DNA of 64,000 nt from Methylobacterium sp. C25 (GCF_021352225.1 NZ_JAAUVI010000010.1:62001-126000); one strand, 5' to 3'; shown: positions 8,071 through 16,653, counted from the stretch's first letter. Notes: generated by a model from the letters alone, not told the origin. Numbers and translations: made by a program.

Positions 8071-8214
8071 CCCTCATCCTGAGGTGCGAAGCGCAGCGGA
8101 GCCTCGAAGGAGGGCTCCAGGGCCCACCGCGCGGTGGGGAGACCGCCATCAACCGATTTGCGCGCTGAAGGGCTCCTTCGAGGCTCCGCTGCGCTTCGCA
8201 CCTCAGGATGAGGG
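8071..8214. repeat. Family A palindromic repeat pair, copy 1
   Basis: Left arm begins CCCTCATCCTGAGGTGCGAAG and runs to the GGCTCC near 8118; the right arm 8171-8214 is its inverse, ending CCTCAGGATGAGGG. The two arms would form a long stem when transcribed. The same pair recurs at 8590, 29272 and 59989. Confidence 0.9.
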
Positions 8215-8523
8215 ATTTGGGTTGGATCGCCCGCGTGAGGTCGGTTGCTTGGCGGCATTCTGCACCGCGTCCCAATCGCCGCGGATCAGCGCTTCCTTCT
8301 TGGCCCGGCTCCACCCTTTGATGCGCCGCTCGTAGGCGATGGCATCGGTGATCCGCTCGCACTGCTCCGCCCAGACCAGCAAGACGGGACGGCGCGCGCT
8401 CGTGTAGCCCGTATGGGTGCCCGCTTGATGCTCGCTGATCCGCTTGTCGAGCGACTCCCCACGCGCCGAACCGACATAGTAGCTGCCGTCGGCACAGCGG
8501 AGCATGTAGACGAAGGCGGACAT
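8203..8523 (-). CDS. GIY-YIG nuclease domain protein (YhbQ/UPF0213-like)
   Basis: A 106-residue single-domain protein of the small GIY-YIG group. FVYMLRCADGSYYVGSA carries the paired Y-V-Y and Y-V-G strands of the fold, followed by the catalytic Arg region (DKRISEHQAGTHTGYTSARRPV), and the conserved Glu in AYERRIKGWSRAKKEALI. The start ATG at 8523 has a GGAG site; longer upstream frames cross repeat DNA. Cellular role is unknown for this group. Its last codons run into the arm of repeat copy A1, which appears to have supplied the tail GRSNPNPSS. Confidence 0.88.
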   Translation of the reverse strand: MSAFVYMLRCADGSYYVGSARGESLDKRISEHQAGTHTGYTSARRPVLLVWAEQCERITDAIAYERRIKGWSRAKKEALIRGDWDAVQNAAKQPTSRGRSNPNPSS

Positions 8524-8589
8524 GGTGGGCTCCGGCAAGGCCGCAACCCATCCTACTCGTTCCACCTTTCCGTGCATCCCACCAACCCA

Positions 8590-8700
8590 CCTCATCCTGA
8601 GGTGCGAAGCGCAGCGAAGCCTCAAAGGAGGGCTCCAGGAATCGCGCGATCTGGAGCCTTCTTTCAAGGCGCGCGGATGCGGGCACCACAGGATGAGGTG
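8590..8700. repeat. Family A palindromic repeat pair, copy 2
   Basis: CCTCATCCTGAGGTGCGAAG left arm at 8590-8640 and a partly degraded inverse arm at 8653-8700 ending AGGATGAGGTG. It lies between the GIY-YIG gene and the small gene at 8742. Confidence 0.85.
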
Positions 8701-8741
8701 TTTGAGTAGGATGCCCGAAACTCGAGCCAAGGCGAGCCAAC

Positions 8742-8990
8742 GTGGCACCCTCCTCCCAAAATCTCGCGCCACTTCAATCGGCTCTTCCAGCCGGCACGCC
8801 CGCAGAGCAGATCGAGGCGTTGCTGGGCGAACCGAACGGTCGCATCGACCTGTCCGGGGATGGCCCCGCCGTGACGACCTGGACCTATCGCGCTGCGCTG
8901 ATCCCCTCCGCTGGTCACTCCATCCCGCTGGCCGTCGATCTCGACGCGAAGGATCGGCTCGTCGCAATCCGGCGCCTACGCCCCTTCTGA
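8742..8990 (+). CDS. Small hypothetical protein, BamE-like fold possible
   Basis: An 82-residue protein starting at GTG 8742. The sequence LPAGTPAEQIEALLGEPNGRIDLSGDGPAVTTWTYR resembles the G-x-T-x3-V-x2-LLG-x-P core found in small BamE/SmpA-like proteins, with a C-terminal AVDLDAKDRLVAIRRLRPF strand-like end. There is no signal peptide or lipobox, so it would be cytoplasmic if real. The ribosome site is weak, but the amino-acid composition is protein-like and the frame is flanked by repeats, not genes. Confidence 0.5.
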   Translation: MAPSSQNLAPLQSALPAGTPAEQIEALLGEPNGRIDLSGDGPAVTTWTYRAALIPSAGHSIPLAVDLDAKDRLVAIRRLRPF

Positions 8991-9056
8991 ACAGGCGGCC
9001 CCGCTTCTCCCATCGCGCACCTCAGGGTGCGGGGATGGATGGAAGAGCCGCACCTG

Positions 9057-12000
9057 CTAATGCGCCTCATCCCAATTCCCAGCCGCCCGCGCCTCCACCA
9101 CCAACGGCACCTTCAGTGACACGGCCGGCATCGGCGCCTCGACCATCACCCGCTGGATCACCGGGATCGCCTTGTCGATCTCCTCCTCTGGCACCTCGAA
9201 GACCAACTCGTCGTGCACCTGCAGCAGCATGCGCGCGGTGACGCGCTCGGCCTTGAGCGCGGCCTCCATGCGGATCATCGCCCGGCGGATGATGTCGGCG
9301 GCCGTGCCCTGGATCGGGGCGTTGATGGCCTGGCGCTCCACCGAGGCGCGCTCGTTCGGGTTGTTGGAGCGGATCTGCGGGTAGTGGCAGACGCGGCCGA
9401 ACAGGGTCGTCACGTAGCCTTTGTCCCGGCAGAGTTTTTTGGTGGCCTCGATGTAGTCGCGGATGCCCGGAAACCGCTCGAAATACTGCTTGATGAAGGC
9501 GCTCGCCTCCTCGCGGCCGATGCCGAGCCGGTCGGCGAGGCCGAAGGCCGAGATGCCGTAGATGATGCCGAAATTGATCGTCTTGGCGCGCCGGCGCAGG
9601 TCGCTGGTCATCTGGTCGAGGGGCACGCCGAACATGGCGCTCGCGGTCGCCGCGTGAATGTCGAGCCCCTGTTCGAAAGCCTCCTGCAGCTGCGGGATGT
9701 CGGCGATGTGGGCGAGCAGGCGCAGCTCGATCTGCGAGTAGTCGGCCGAGATCAGCCGCGTGCCCTCCGGCGCGACGAAGGCCTTGCGGATGCGCCTCCC
9801 CTCCTCCGTGCGGATCGGGATGTTCTGCAGGTTCGGGTCGGAGGATGAGAGCCGGCCCGTGGTCGTCGCGGCCAGGGCGAAGGAGGTGTGGATGCGGTTG
9901 GTCTCGCGGTCCGCATGCTCCTGCAGCGTGTCGGTATAGGTCGATTTCAGCTTCGAGAGCTGCCGCCAGTTCAGGATCTTCTTCGGGAGCTCATGGCCGG
10001 CTTGAGCCAGTTCCTCGAGCAGGGTCGCGGGCGTCGCCCATTGACCGGACGGCGTCTTCTTGGCGCCGGGCAGGCCCATCTTGCCGAACAGGATGTCGCC
10101 GATCTGCTTCGGCGAGCTGACCTGGATCTTCTCGCCCGCATCCGCCTGGATCTCTTCCTCCAGCCGGACGAGCGTCTGCGAAAAATCACCGGAGAGGCGG
10201 CTCAGCAGGTTGCGGTCGATGCGGATGCCCTCCGCCTCCATCCGGGCGAGTACCGAGACCAGCGGCCGCTCCAGCGTCTCGTAGACGGTGACGCGGCGCT
10301 CGGCGGCCAGCCGCGGCTTCATCATCCGCCAGAGCCGGAAGGTGACGTCGGCATCCTCGGCGGCATAGGCGGTGGCCTTGTCGAGCGGCACGCGCTCGAA
10401 GGTGATCTTGTTGCGGCCGGTGCCGGTGACCTCGGCGAAGGTGATCGGCGTGTGCCCGAGATGGCGCTTCGAGAGCTCGTCCATGCCGTGCCCGCCCTTG
10501 CCGGCATCGAGCACGTAGGAGATCAGCATGGTGTCGTCGATCGGCGCGACGGTGATGCCGTAGCGCGCGAGCACCGACAGGTCGTACTTGATGTTCTGGC
10601 CGATCTTCAGCGTGCCGGGGTCTTCCAGCAGGGGCTTGAGCGCCGCGATCGCCTCCTTAAGCGGGATCTGGCCCGCGACCGGCTCGGTGACGTCCGAGGC
10701 GGCCTTGTCGCCGAACAAGTCGCCGCCGCCGACAGTCGCGACATGGGCGAGCGGGATATAGGCCGCGCGCCCCACGCCCACGCAGAGCGAGACGCCGACG
10801 AGCCCGGCGCGCTGCGCGTCGAGCGCGTCGGTCTCGGTATCGACGGCGACGATGCCGGCCTCGAAGGCCTCGGCGATCCAGGCATCGAGCTGTTCTCGGC
10901 TGAGGATGGTCTCGTAGGCCTCCCGGTCGAACGGCTTCACGGCTTCCGCCGCGCGCTCGGCGACGAGGGTCGAGGGCGTCGGCTCGGCCGAGCCACGCTT
11001 CTTGGCCGGAGCATCCGGCAGGTCGAGGCCGGCGAAGGGATCGGTGCCGGGGGGCGCCTCGCCGGGCCCACGCTCCGCCCCGGCTGCCGCCGTCTCCGGA
11101 TCGTCGAAGGGGGCGTCGTCACGCGCGCCGGGCGCGAGGGCCGGGTCCGGCTTCACCTTCTCCGGGTCGACATGCAGCATGTCGGCGATGCGGCGGGTGA
11201 GCGTGTTGAACTCCATCGCCTTGAGGAAGCCGACGAGCTTGTCCGGGTCCGGCTCCGGCACGCCGAGTTCGTCCAGCGCCACCGGCACAGCGACATCCTC
11301 GACCAGCGCCACGAGTTTTCGCGAGAGCCGGGCCTGCTCGATATTGGCCAAAAGGGTCTCGCGGCGCTTCGGCTGCTTGATCTCGCCGGCCCGCTCCAGC
11401 AGCGGCTCGAGGCCGCCATATTCCTTGATGAGCGCGGCGGCGGTCTTCAGGCCGATGCCGGGGACGCCCGGCACGTTGTCGGAAGTGTCGCCGATCAGCG
11501 CCAGCGCGTCGCCGATCTGGCTCGGCTCCAGACCCTCCCATTTCGCGACAATGGCCTCTTCGTCGAGGTTGCGCTCGGGCCGGTATCCTGGCTTGCCCTT
11601 GGCGCCGGATTCGAAATCGTAGAACCGGATCTTTTGCGAGACGAGCTGCATCAGGTCCTTGTCGGAGGACACGATGATGACGCCGGCACCGCGCGCCTCG
11701 GCCTGCCGGGCATAGGTCGCGATCAGGTCGTCGGCCTCGTAGCGCTCCATCTCGATGGCATGCAGGCCGAAGGCGCGCACCGCGTCGCGCATCAGCGGCA
11801 TCTGGCGCTTCAGGTCATCCGGCGCGTCGGGGCGGTGGGCCTTGTAGTCGGGGTAGAGCTCCTTGCGAAAACTCTGCTCGGACTTGTCGAAGACGATGCC
11901 GAGATGGGTCGGCTTGCAGCCGGCCGCGCCGTCCTGGAGAAACTGCGCGATCTTGGTGCAGAACAGCCGCACCGCGCCGGTGGGCAGGCCGTCCGAAGGC

Positions 12001-12134
12001 CGGGTGTTGTACTTCTGGTCCTGATTGATCGACTGGAAATACGCGCGGAAAATGAAGGACGAGCCGTCGACCAGGATGACCTGATCGCCTTCGCCGACGG
12101 ATTTTTGGGGCTGCTGGTCTGGCTCGGCGGTCAT
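9057..12134 (-). CDS. polA: DNA polymerase I
   Basis: Repair and Okazaki-fragment polymerase, 1025 residues from the ATG at 12134. Three domains are visible. The 5' nuclease (about 20-320) has VDGSSFIFRAYF, YEADDLIATYA and the helix-hairpin-helix GDTSDNVPGVPGIGLKTA. The 3'-5' proofreading domain (about 430-620) keeps its acidic residues (AVDTETDAL, QNIKYDLSVL, YAAEDADVTFRLW). The polymerase has motif A DYSQIELRLLAHI, O-helix RRRAKTINFGIIYG and motif C LLQVHDELVFEV. It is longer than E. coli PolI (928) because of a Pro/Ala/Asp-rich linker of about 80 residues between the first two domains. It is transcribed alone. Confidence 0.97.
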   Translation of the reverse strand: MTAEPDQQPQKSVGEGDQVILVDGSSFIFRAYFQSINQDQKYNTRPSDGLPTGAVRLFCTKIAQFLQDGAAGCKPTHLGIVFDKSEQSFRKELYPDYKAHRPDAPDDLKRQMPLMRDAVRAFGLHAIEMERYEADDLIATYARQAEARGAGVIIVSSDKDLMQLVSQKIRFYDFESGAKGKPGYRPERNLDEEAIVAKWEGLEPSQIGDALALIGDTSDNVPGVPGIGLKTAAALIKEYGGLEPLLERAGEIKQPKRRETLLANIEQARLSRKLVALVEDVAVPVALDELGVPEPDPDKLVGFLKAMEFNTLTRRIADMLHVDPEKVKPDPALAPGARDDAPFDDPETAAAGAERGPGEAPPGTDPFAGLDLPDAPAKKRGSAEPTPSTLVAERAAEAVKPFDREAYETILSREQLDAWIAEAFEAGIVAVDTETDALDAQRAGLVGVSLCVGVGRAAYIPLAHVATVGGGDLFGDKAASDVTEPVAGQIPLKEAIAALKPLLEDPGTLKIGQNIKYDLSVLARYGITVAPIDDTMLISYVLDAGKGGHGMDELSKRHLGHTPITFAEVTGTGRNKITFERVPLDKATAYAAEDADVTFRLWRMMKPRLAAERRVTVYETLERPLVSVLARMEAEGIRIDRNLLSRLSGDFSQTLVRLEEEIQADAGEKIQVSSPKQIGDILFGKMGLPGAKKTPSGQWATPATLLEELAQAGHELPKKILNWRQLSKLKSTYTDTLQEHADRETNRIHTSFALAATTTGRLSSSDPNLQNIPIRTEEGRRIRKAFVAPEGTRLISADYSQIELRLLAHIADIPQLQEAFEQGLDIHAATASAMFGVPLDQMTSDLRRRAKTINFGIIYGISAFGLADRLGIGREEASAFIKQYFERFPGIRDYIEATKKLCRDKGYVTTLFGRVCHYPQIRSNNPNERASVERQAINAPIQGTAADIIRRAMIRMEAALKAERVTARMLLQVHDELVFEVPEEEIDKAIPVIQRVMVEAPMPAVSLKVPLVVEARAAGNWDEAH

Positions 12135-12499
12135 TCTTCGGACTCGTGCGCGGATCGAGGCTCTGTCTAGAGGGCCGAACGCGCACACGCCACAGCGATG
12201 GCTCCGCCGACCCCAGGCCACGACGATCCGACGGTGTGCGAATGTGCACGACGCGCCTCGCCATCAAGCTGAGCCACGGGAACCGTCTCTGATCCTTCGC
12301 AGACTTTCGCATTGCAAAATCAGATCGGCACTAAGCTGCAATCGATCTGCCAACATCTTGAACAATAACGATATTGCACTGCGACAAAGCGTGCCTTGCC
12401 GCATCGTCCGGCGCGACCAGATCGAACCCACGCAACGACGGGCCGTGCCGGCGACCGATCCGCGGTTTGCCCGGCAGCCCGTCCTCAGTGGAGTTCGCG
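12135..12499. other. 365-bp divergent spacer between polA and a secreted protein gene
   Basis: No gene is supported. An AT-richer island at 12305-12385 (CATTGCAAAATC, CTTGAACAATAACGATATTG) stands out against the GC-rich surroundings and probably holds the promoters of one or both flanking genes, but I cannot assign hexamers with confidence. Confidence 0.4.
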
Positions 12500-12856
12500 A
12501 TGAACATTCGCATGAAGACCGTGATCGCAGCCGGCGCAGTGGCCCTCGGCCTTGCCGCCGCACCAGCCTCCGCACAGATCCTGGGCAATGGCTATGAGGG
12601 CAACGCCGCGAGCTATGGCGGCCGCGCGCCCGGCTATAACGACGACGGCACGCTCAATGTGCTCGGTGCGCATATCGATCCGCGCGCGGCGCAAGGCAGC
12701 GGCCTCGTTGGCGGCGTCGGAAACGTCGTCGGCGGAACGATTAACGGGGTCGGCACGGCGGTGGGCGGTGTCGTGGGCGGCGTCACCGGCGCCGCGGACG
12801 ATGTGGTGACCGGCTCTGTCGGCGGTCGCTACGGCGACGGTCGCCCGACCTTCTGA
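12500..12856 (+). CDS. Secreted glycine-rich hypothetical protein
   Basis: A 118-residue protein starting at ATG 12500 behind GGAG, with a signal peptide (MKTVIAAGAVALGLAAAPASAQ, cleavage near residue 26). The mature part has a Gly/Asn/Tyr-rich segment (NGYEGNAASYGGRAPGYNDDG) and then a Gly-Val repeat (GLVGGVGNVVGGTINGVG and GVVGGVTGAADDV) that may be a flexible or membrane-associated tract. No recognised family. A hairpin that could terminate transcription follows at 12872. Confidence 0.65.
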   Translation: MNIRMKTVIAAGAVALGLAAAPASAQILGNGYEGNAASYGGRAPGYNDDGTLNVLGAHIDPRAAQGSGLVGGVGNVVGGTINGVGTAVGGVVGGVTGAADDVVTGSVGGRYGDGRPTF

Positions 12857-12871
12857 TCGGATCGATTGCAG

Positions 12872-12893
12872 CGGCGGGGCACGTGCTCCGCCG
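12872..12893 (+). terminator. Possible intrinsic terminator
   Basis: CGGCGGGGCAC and GTGCTCCGCCG form an 11-bp stem (one G-T pair) followed by TTTGCTT, 13 bp after the stop of the secreted protein gene. The loop is minimal, so strength is uncertain. Confidence 0.5.
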
Positions 12894-13042
12894 TTTGCTT
12901 GCCGGCGCACAAATTAACCTTCATTAGCCGGCTGGAGCATTCACGTTAATTTAAGGGATCATTTGAACGCGCGCGGAACCCGATGCATGGGCTCCCGTTA
13001 AGCCGGTATCGGCCCAGCTTAGCGGAGCACGAGGGAGATGCC

Positions 13043-13738
13043 ATGACCTCGCACCGAAACGGCCGCGCGCCCTATGGTCTCGTCCTGGGCATCGCATCGG
13101 CAAGCGTGCTGATCGCGAGTTCCGCGACTGTCAGCGCCCAGCAAGCGAACTTCTTCGAAATGCTCTTCGGCGTCCAAAGGCAGGCCGCGCCGGCCCCCGC
13201 GCCGGCTCCCTACTACCGAGGGCAGAGCGCCTACGGCTATTCAGACCGCTCCTATTACCGCCGTCAGCGCTCCGAGCAGCGCCGGGCGCTCCGGATGAAG
13301 ACCCGCTACGCCGCCTTGCCTCGCGCCGACGATCTCAAAAGCGACATCAGCGGCAAGCAGCCGGTGGATCAGCAAGCGATCCTCGACAATCCGACCAAGG
13401 CCATCCTCGAGGACAAGACGCTGCGCCCCGGCGACATCGTGATCATGCCGAACGGCCCGAAGGTCTTCACCGGCGGCTCGCAGAAGACCCATCGCATGGC
13501 CGAGTTCGAGGACGTGAAACACTCGCGCTTTATCGACAAGAAGACCCGTTTCCAGCTCATCGCCATGATGGTGCCGATCGGCGCCATGCCGGCCGACCAG
13601 GCCCGCAAGGTCATGAAGGTGAAGCTGAAGCTGGCGCAGGACGACGAGATCAAGGCGATCGAGGCGAAGAACGAGCCGACCGATCAGCAGATGCAGACCA
13701 TGCGCAAGATCATGCCGTGGAAGCGGCCGGTCGAGTAA
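13043..13738 (+). CDS. Secreted hypothetical protein with conserved-looking C-terminal domain
   Basis: A 231-residue protein starting at ATG 13043 behind GAGGGAG. A hydrophobic segment and AxA site (VLIASSATVSAQQ, about residues 18-33) give a signal peptide. A Pro/Ala/Tyr/Arg-rich linker follows (PAPAPAPYYRGQ...YYRRQRSEQRR), then a compact domain from about residue 95 with KTLRPGDIVIMPNGPKVFTG and KHSRFIDKKTRFQLIAMMVP. Similar linker-plus-domain proteins occur in Rhizobiales envelopes, but I do not know a function. The stop is 3 bp from the convergent UdgX-like gene. Confidence 0.7.
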   Translation: MTSHRNGRAPYGLVLGIASASVLIASSATVSAQQANFFEMLFGVQRQAAPAPAPAPYYRGQSAYGYSDRSYYRRQRSEQRRALRMKTRYAALPRADDLKSDISGKQPVDQQAILDNPTKAILEDKTLRPGDIVIMPNGPKVFTGGSQKTHRMAEFEDVKHSRFIDKKTRFQLIAMMVPIGAMPADQARKVMKVKLKLAQDDEIKAIEAKNEPTDQQMQTMRKIMPWKRPVE

Positions 13739-13741
13739 CGG

Positions 13742-15202
13742 CTAGGCCGCGAGCTCTCCAACCCGCCGCAGGTCATCCACGAACGCCTCGTAGGCCATGG
13801 CCTTCGCCTCCTCGTCCGGCAGCCTCAACAGGTAGGACGGGTGCACGGTGATGAAGCCCTGAAATGGCTTGCCGCCGAAATCGAACGGGCCGCGGTTGCG
13901 CGTGATCGGCACCGCCTTGCCGGCAAGCGCGAGAACGGCGGTCGCGCCGAGAGCCACGACGATCTTCGGCTTCACGAAGTCCAGCTCACGGTCGAGCCAC
14001 CAGCGGTAGTGGCTGACCTCTCCCGCCGTCGGCTTCTCGTGGATGCGGCGCTTGCCGCGCAGCGTGAACTTGAAGTGTTTCACCGCATTCGTGACGTAGG
14101 CGTCCCCGCGGTTCAGCCCGGCCTGCTCCATCGCCCGTGAAAAAAGCTGGCCGGCCGGGCCGACGAAGGGACGCCCCTGAACATCCTCCTGATCGCCTGG
14201 CTGCTCGCCGACGAAGGCGATCGCTGCGCCGGTCGGACCTTCGCCGAGCACGGCCTGCGTGGCGCCCGGCACCAGCGGCTCCGACCGTTTGATGATCACG
14301 TTCAGCTCGGCGAGCGAGTTCGGGTTCTGGTCGGCCATGGCGGCTACGGCCTTGGCGGGATCGCGCTTGGTCGGCATCTGCGGCGGCCTCTCGATCATCT
14401 CCGTGGTCCGCGCGGCGGCGGCACGAACGAGTTGGGGGATCGCCGCCGTCTCCGGCATGTTCCGCCAGTACTTTTTCGGCATCTCGGCACGCATGGCGTC
14501 GAGGTTCAGTCGGGCCGGGTTGAAGGTGCTTTCGTAGTAATCGCGCCAGCCGGCCTCGAAGCCGTCGCCTTCCGGTACGTTCTCACGCCGGCCCGGTGGC
14601 CCGAAGTGCAAAGCCTCGGTATCCCAATGCGCCGAACCCTCGGGCGTCAGGATCGACCAGGCGAAGGAGCGGAAACGCTCCACGAAGAACGGCGCGGCCG
14701 CTTCCAGGATGTGGTGATCTGGCTCGAACCAGGCCGCGAAGCGCTCCGGTGACCCGCCCTGGACGCGACGGAAGCGCAGGAAGGCGTGCATCTTGTGGAG
14801 GTCGCGCCGCACGGCCTTCCGCATCAGGTGCAGGCGATGGACCAGCGGGTCACTCGCAACGTCGCGCAAGGCGCGCTCCCCGCGGACAACCCGCCAGATC
14901 AGGGTGTAGAGAAGCGCGTAGCGCTCCGGGTCGCTGTGCGGAACGATGCTCGGGATCAGCTCGCCGACGGCCCGCGGGAGGTGCAGTGGCGGGGCGTCAG
15001 GCATGGTCCCGCCCGCTCCGAACAGGCTGGCGCTCTCGCCAATCTCCCAGACGACACGCTCTGGCGGCACATTCGCGGCGATCAGTCGGCGAGCCGAGTT
15101 GCGGAAGCCGGAGAGGTCGGCACCCTTCTCGAGCGATGCCACGGAAACCCCTCCCCCCTCTCCCGCGGAGGGGGCAGGGTTAGCTGGCGCTACGGCTTTC
15201 AT
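13742..15202 (-). CDS. DUF4130-UdgX-like uracil-DNA glycosylase fusion
   Basis: 486 residues. The N-terminal half (about 30-280) is the DUF4130/putative DNA metabolism domain (DPLVHRLHLMRKAVRRDLHKMHAFLRFRRV...WSILTPEGSAHWD). The C-terminal half (about 305-486) is a family-4-like uracil-DNA glycosylase of the UdgX type, with motif A GEQPGDQEDVQGRPFVGPAG, the KRRIH loop whose His forms the covalent uracil-DNA link in mycobacterial UdgX, and motif B VHPSYLLR. The protein contains no cysteine, so the usual 4Fe-4S ligands are missing. ATG 15202 is 1 bp from the radical SAM stop; the first 20 residues are encoded by a palindromic repeat, so an inner GTG start is possible. Confidence 0.88.
   Translation of the reverse strand: MKAVAPANPAPSAGEGGGVSVASLEKGADLSGFRNSARRLIAANVPPERVVWEIGESASLFGAGGTMPDAPPLHLPRAVGELIPSIVPHSDPERYALLYTLIWRVVRGERALRDVASDPLVHRLHLMRKAVRRDLHKMHAFLRFRRVQGGSPERFAAWFEPDHHILEAAAPFFVERFRSFAWSILTPEGSAHWDTEALHFGPPGRRENVPEGDGFEAGWRDYYESTFNPARLNLDAMRAEMPKKYWRNMPETAAIPQLVRAAAARTTEMIERPPQMPTKRDPAKAVAAMADQNPNSLAELNVIIKRSEPLVPGATQAVLGEGPTGAAIAFVGEQPGDQEDVQGRPFVGPAGQLFSRAMEQAGLNRGDAYVTNAVKHFKFTLRGKRRIHEKPTAGEVSHYRWWLDRELDFVKPKIVVALGATAVLALAGKAVPITRNRGPFDFGGKPFQGFITVHPSYLLRLPDEEAKAMAYEAFVDDLRRVGELAA
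15147..15180. repeat. Family C palindromic repeat inside the UdgX-like gene
   Basis: ACCCCTCCCCCCTCTCCCGC followed by GGAGGGGGCAGGGT lies in the first codons of the gene and encodes NPAPSAGEGGG. Related elements encode similar peptides in the S10 peptidase (47119) and at the end of queG (20171). Confidence 0.75.
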
Positions 15203-15203
15203 C

Positions 15204-16415
15204 TCAGAACAGACTCAGCTGCTGTGCCGGCTCCGCGAGGCGTGCCCGCAGGTCGAGACGTTGGCTCGCGGCGCCAGGCCGGTAATCCTCGGCGATCAGG
15301 AATTCCCGCGCCCGCTTCAGCCCCGCCGTGAGCCGCGCCACGTCGTCGAGCCGCAGCCGTGTGTGTCGACGCGCCCTCAGGATGGCATCGACCGCGCGCG
15401 TACCGAGCCCCGGCACGCGTAGCAGCATCTCGCGGTCGGCCCGATTCACGTCGACCGGGAAGCGGTGGCGGTTCTTCAGCGCCCAGGCGAGCTTCGGATC
15501 GACGTCGAGGGCGAGCATGCCGTCATCGGTGGCTTCAGCCACCTCCGGCGCGGAGAACTTGTAGTACCGCAGCATCCAATCGGCTTGGTACAGCCGGTGC
15601 TCGCGTTTCAACGGCGGAGCCTGCGGCGGCAGGGTTGAGGAAGCATCGGGGATCGGGCTGAAGGCCGAGTAGTAGACCCGCGACAGGCCGTAGGAGCCGT
15701 AGAGCAATGCGCTCTTGGCGATCATCGCGGAATCGTCGGTGGCATCCGCGCCGACGATCACCTGGGTCGATTGCCCGGCGGGGGAGAAGCGGCGCTTTTC
15801 GGCCCGGGCCTCGCTGATCCGCTCGCCGATCCGGCCCATCGCCGTCTCGATCGTCGCGCCGCTCTTTTCGGGCGCCAGCCGCGTCAGGCTCGCTTCGGTG
15901 GGCAATTCGAGATTGATCGAGAGCCGGTCGGCGAAGAGGCCCGCCTCCTCGACGAGCCACGGGCTCGCCTCGGGGATCGACTTCAGATGGATGTAGCCGC
16001 GGAACCCGAAGTCGCGCCTGAGCTTCTTCGCGACGAGCGTCATCTGCTCCATCGTGTAGTCGGGCGAACGGATGATGCCGGAGGAGAGGAACAGGCCCTC
16101 GATGTAGTTGCGCTTGTAGAACTCGACCGTGAGCGTGACGACCTCGTCCACCGAGAACCGTGCGCGTTGCACGTTCGAGGAGCGCCGGTTCACGCAATAG
16201 GCGCAGTCGAACAGGCAGTAATTCGTGAGCAGGATCTTGAGCAGCGAAACGCAGCGCCCGTCCGGCGTGTAGGCATGGCAGATGCCGGCACCCGTGGTCG
16301 AGCCGAGCCCATCCTTTCCGGCGGAGCGCTTCGGCGCATTCGAGGACGCGCAGGAGGCATCGTATTTCGCGGCATCGGCGAGGATGCGCAGCTTCTTGGC
16401 AAGCGTTTCGTCCAT
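15204..16415 (-). CDS. Radical SAM protein, putative DNA modification/repair
   Basis: 403 residues from ATG 16415. The N-terminal region ends in a radical SAM core with the CX3CX2C cluster motif in LTNYCLFDCAYCVNRRSS (about residues 64-81), followed by SSGIIRSPDYTMEQM and HLKSIPEAS. The C-terminus has a helix-hairpin-helix DNA-binding motif (REMLLRVPGLGTRAVDAILRAR) near residue 340. This is the family annotated as putative DNA modification/repair radical SAM protein, which pairs with DUF4130/UdgX proteins; no reaction is known. The next gene starts 1 bp downstream. In-frame ATGs also occur at 16427 and 16433, but the LexA-like box sits on them, which favours 16415 and a very short leader. Confidence 0.88.
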   Translation of the reverse strand: MDETLAKKLRILADAAKYDASCASSNAPKRSAGKDGLGSTTGAGICHAYTPDGRCVSLLKILLTNYCLFDCAYCVNRRSSNVQRARFSVDEVVTLTVEFYKRNYIEGLFLSSGIIRSPDYTMEQMTLVAKKLRRDFGFRGYIHLKSIPEASPWLVEEAGLFADRLSINLELPTEASLTRLAPEKSGATIETAMGRIGERISEARAEKRRFSPAGQSTQVIVGADATDDSAMIAKSALLYGSYGLSRVYYSAFSPIPDASSTLPPQAPPLKREHRLYQADWMLRYYKFSAPEVAEATDDGMLALDVDPKLAWALKNRHRFPVDVNRADREMLLRVPGLGTRAVDAILRARRHTRLRLDDVARLTAGLKRAREFLIAEDYRPGAASQRLDLRARLAEPAQQLSLF

Positions 16416-16416
16416 C

Positions 16417-16431
16417 GAACGTATCATGAAC
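16417..16431 (-). promoter_or_regulatory. LexA-like SOS box (GTTC-N7-GTTC)
   Basis: The minus strand reads GTTC ATGATAC GTTC, exactly the GTTC-N7-GTTC consensus described for alphaproteobacterial LexA, ending 1 bp before the ATG at 16415. By composition about one such match is expected by chance in 64 kb on both strands, but its placement at the start of a repair-like operon makes it credible. Confidence 0.6.
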
Positions 16432-16532
16432 ATTCGGGACGATTCGAACAAGTTTGCGAGCTACCGGTCGCTGGCGATGTCGTTCTTTCGAGCTGCGACC
16501 GATCGGCTCACAAGGCGGCCGGCTCATCCTCC

Positions 16533-16647
16533 CCGTCATTCCGGGGCCGCGCAGCGGAACCCGGAATCCAGAGCCACCGATGGAGCCAGGTCGACATCGA
16601 CCTGCGTTTCTGGATTCCGGGTTCGCCTCCGGCGCCCCGGAATGACG
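16533..16647. repeat. Family B palindromic repeat pair, copy 1
   Basis: Left arm CCGTCATTCCGGGGCCGCGC... and right inverse arm ending GCCCCGGAATGACG enclose the sequence CCCGGAATCCAGAG/CTGGATTCCGGG. Copies 2 and 3 are at 26208 and 38243. Confidence 0.9.
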
Positions 16648-16653
16648 ATGAGG

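Noticed and set aside
9888..12170. Very long open frame antisense to polA
   Set aside because: It is a high-GC shadow: the composition is Arg/Gly/Leu/Asp-rich with no recognisable domain, while polA on the other strand has complete motifs.
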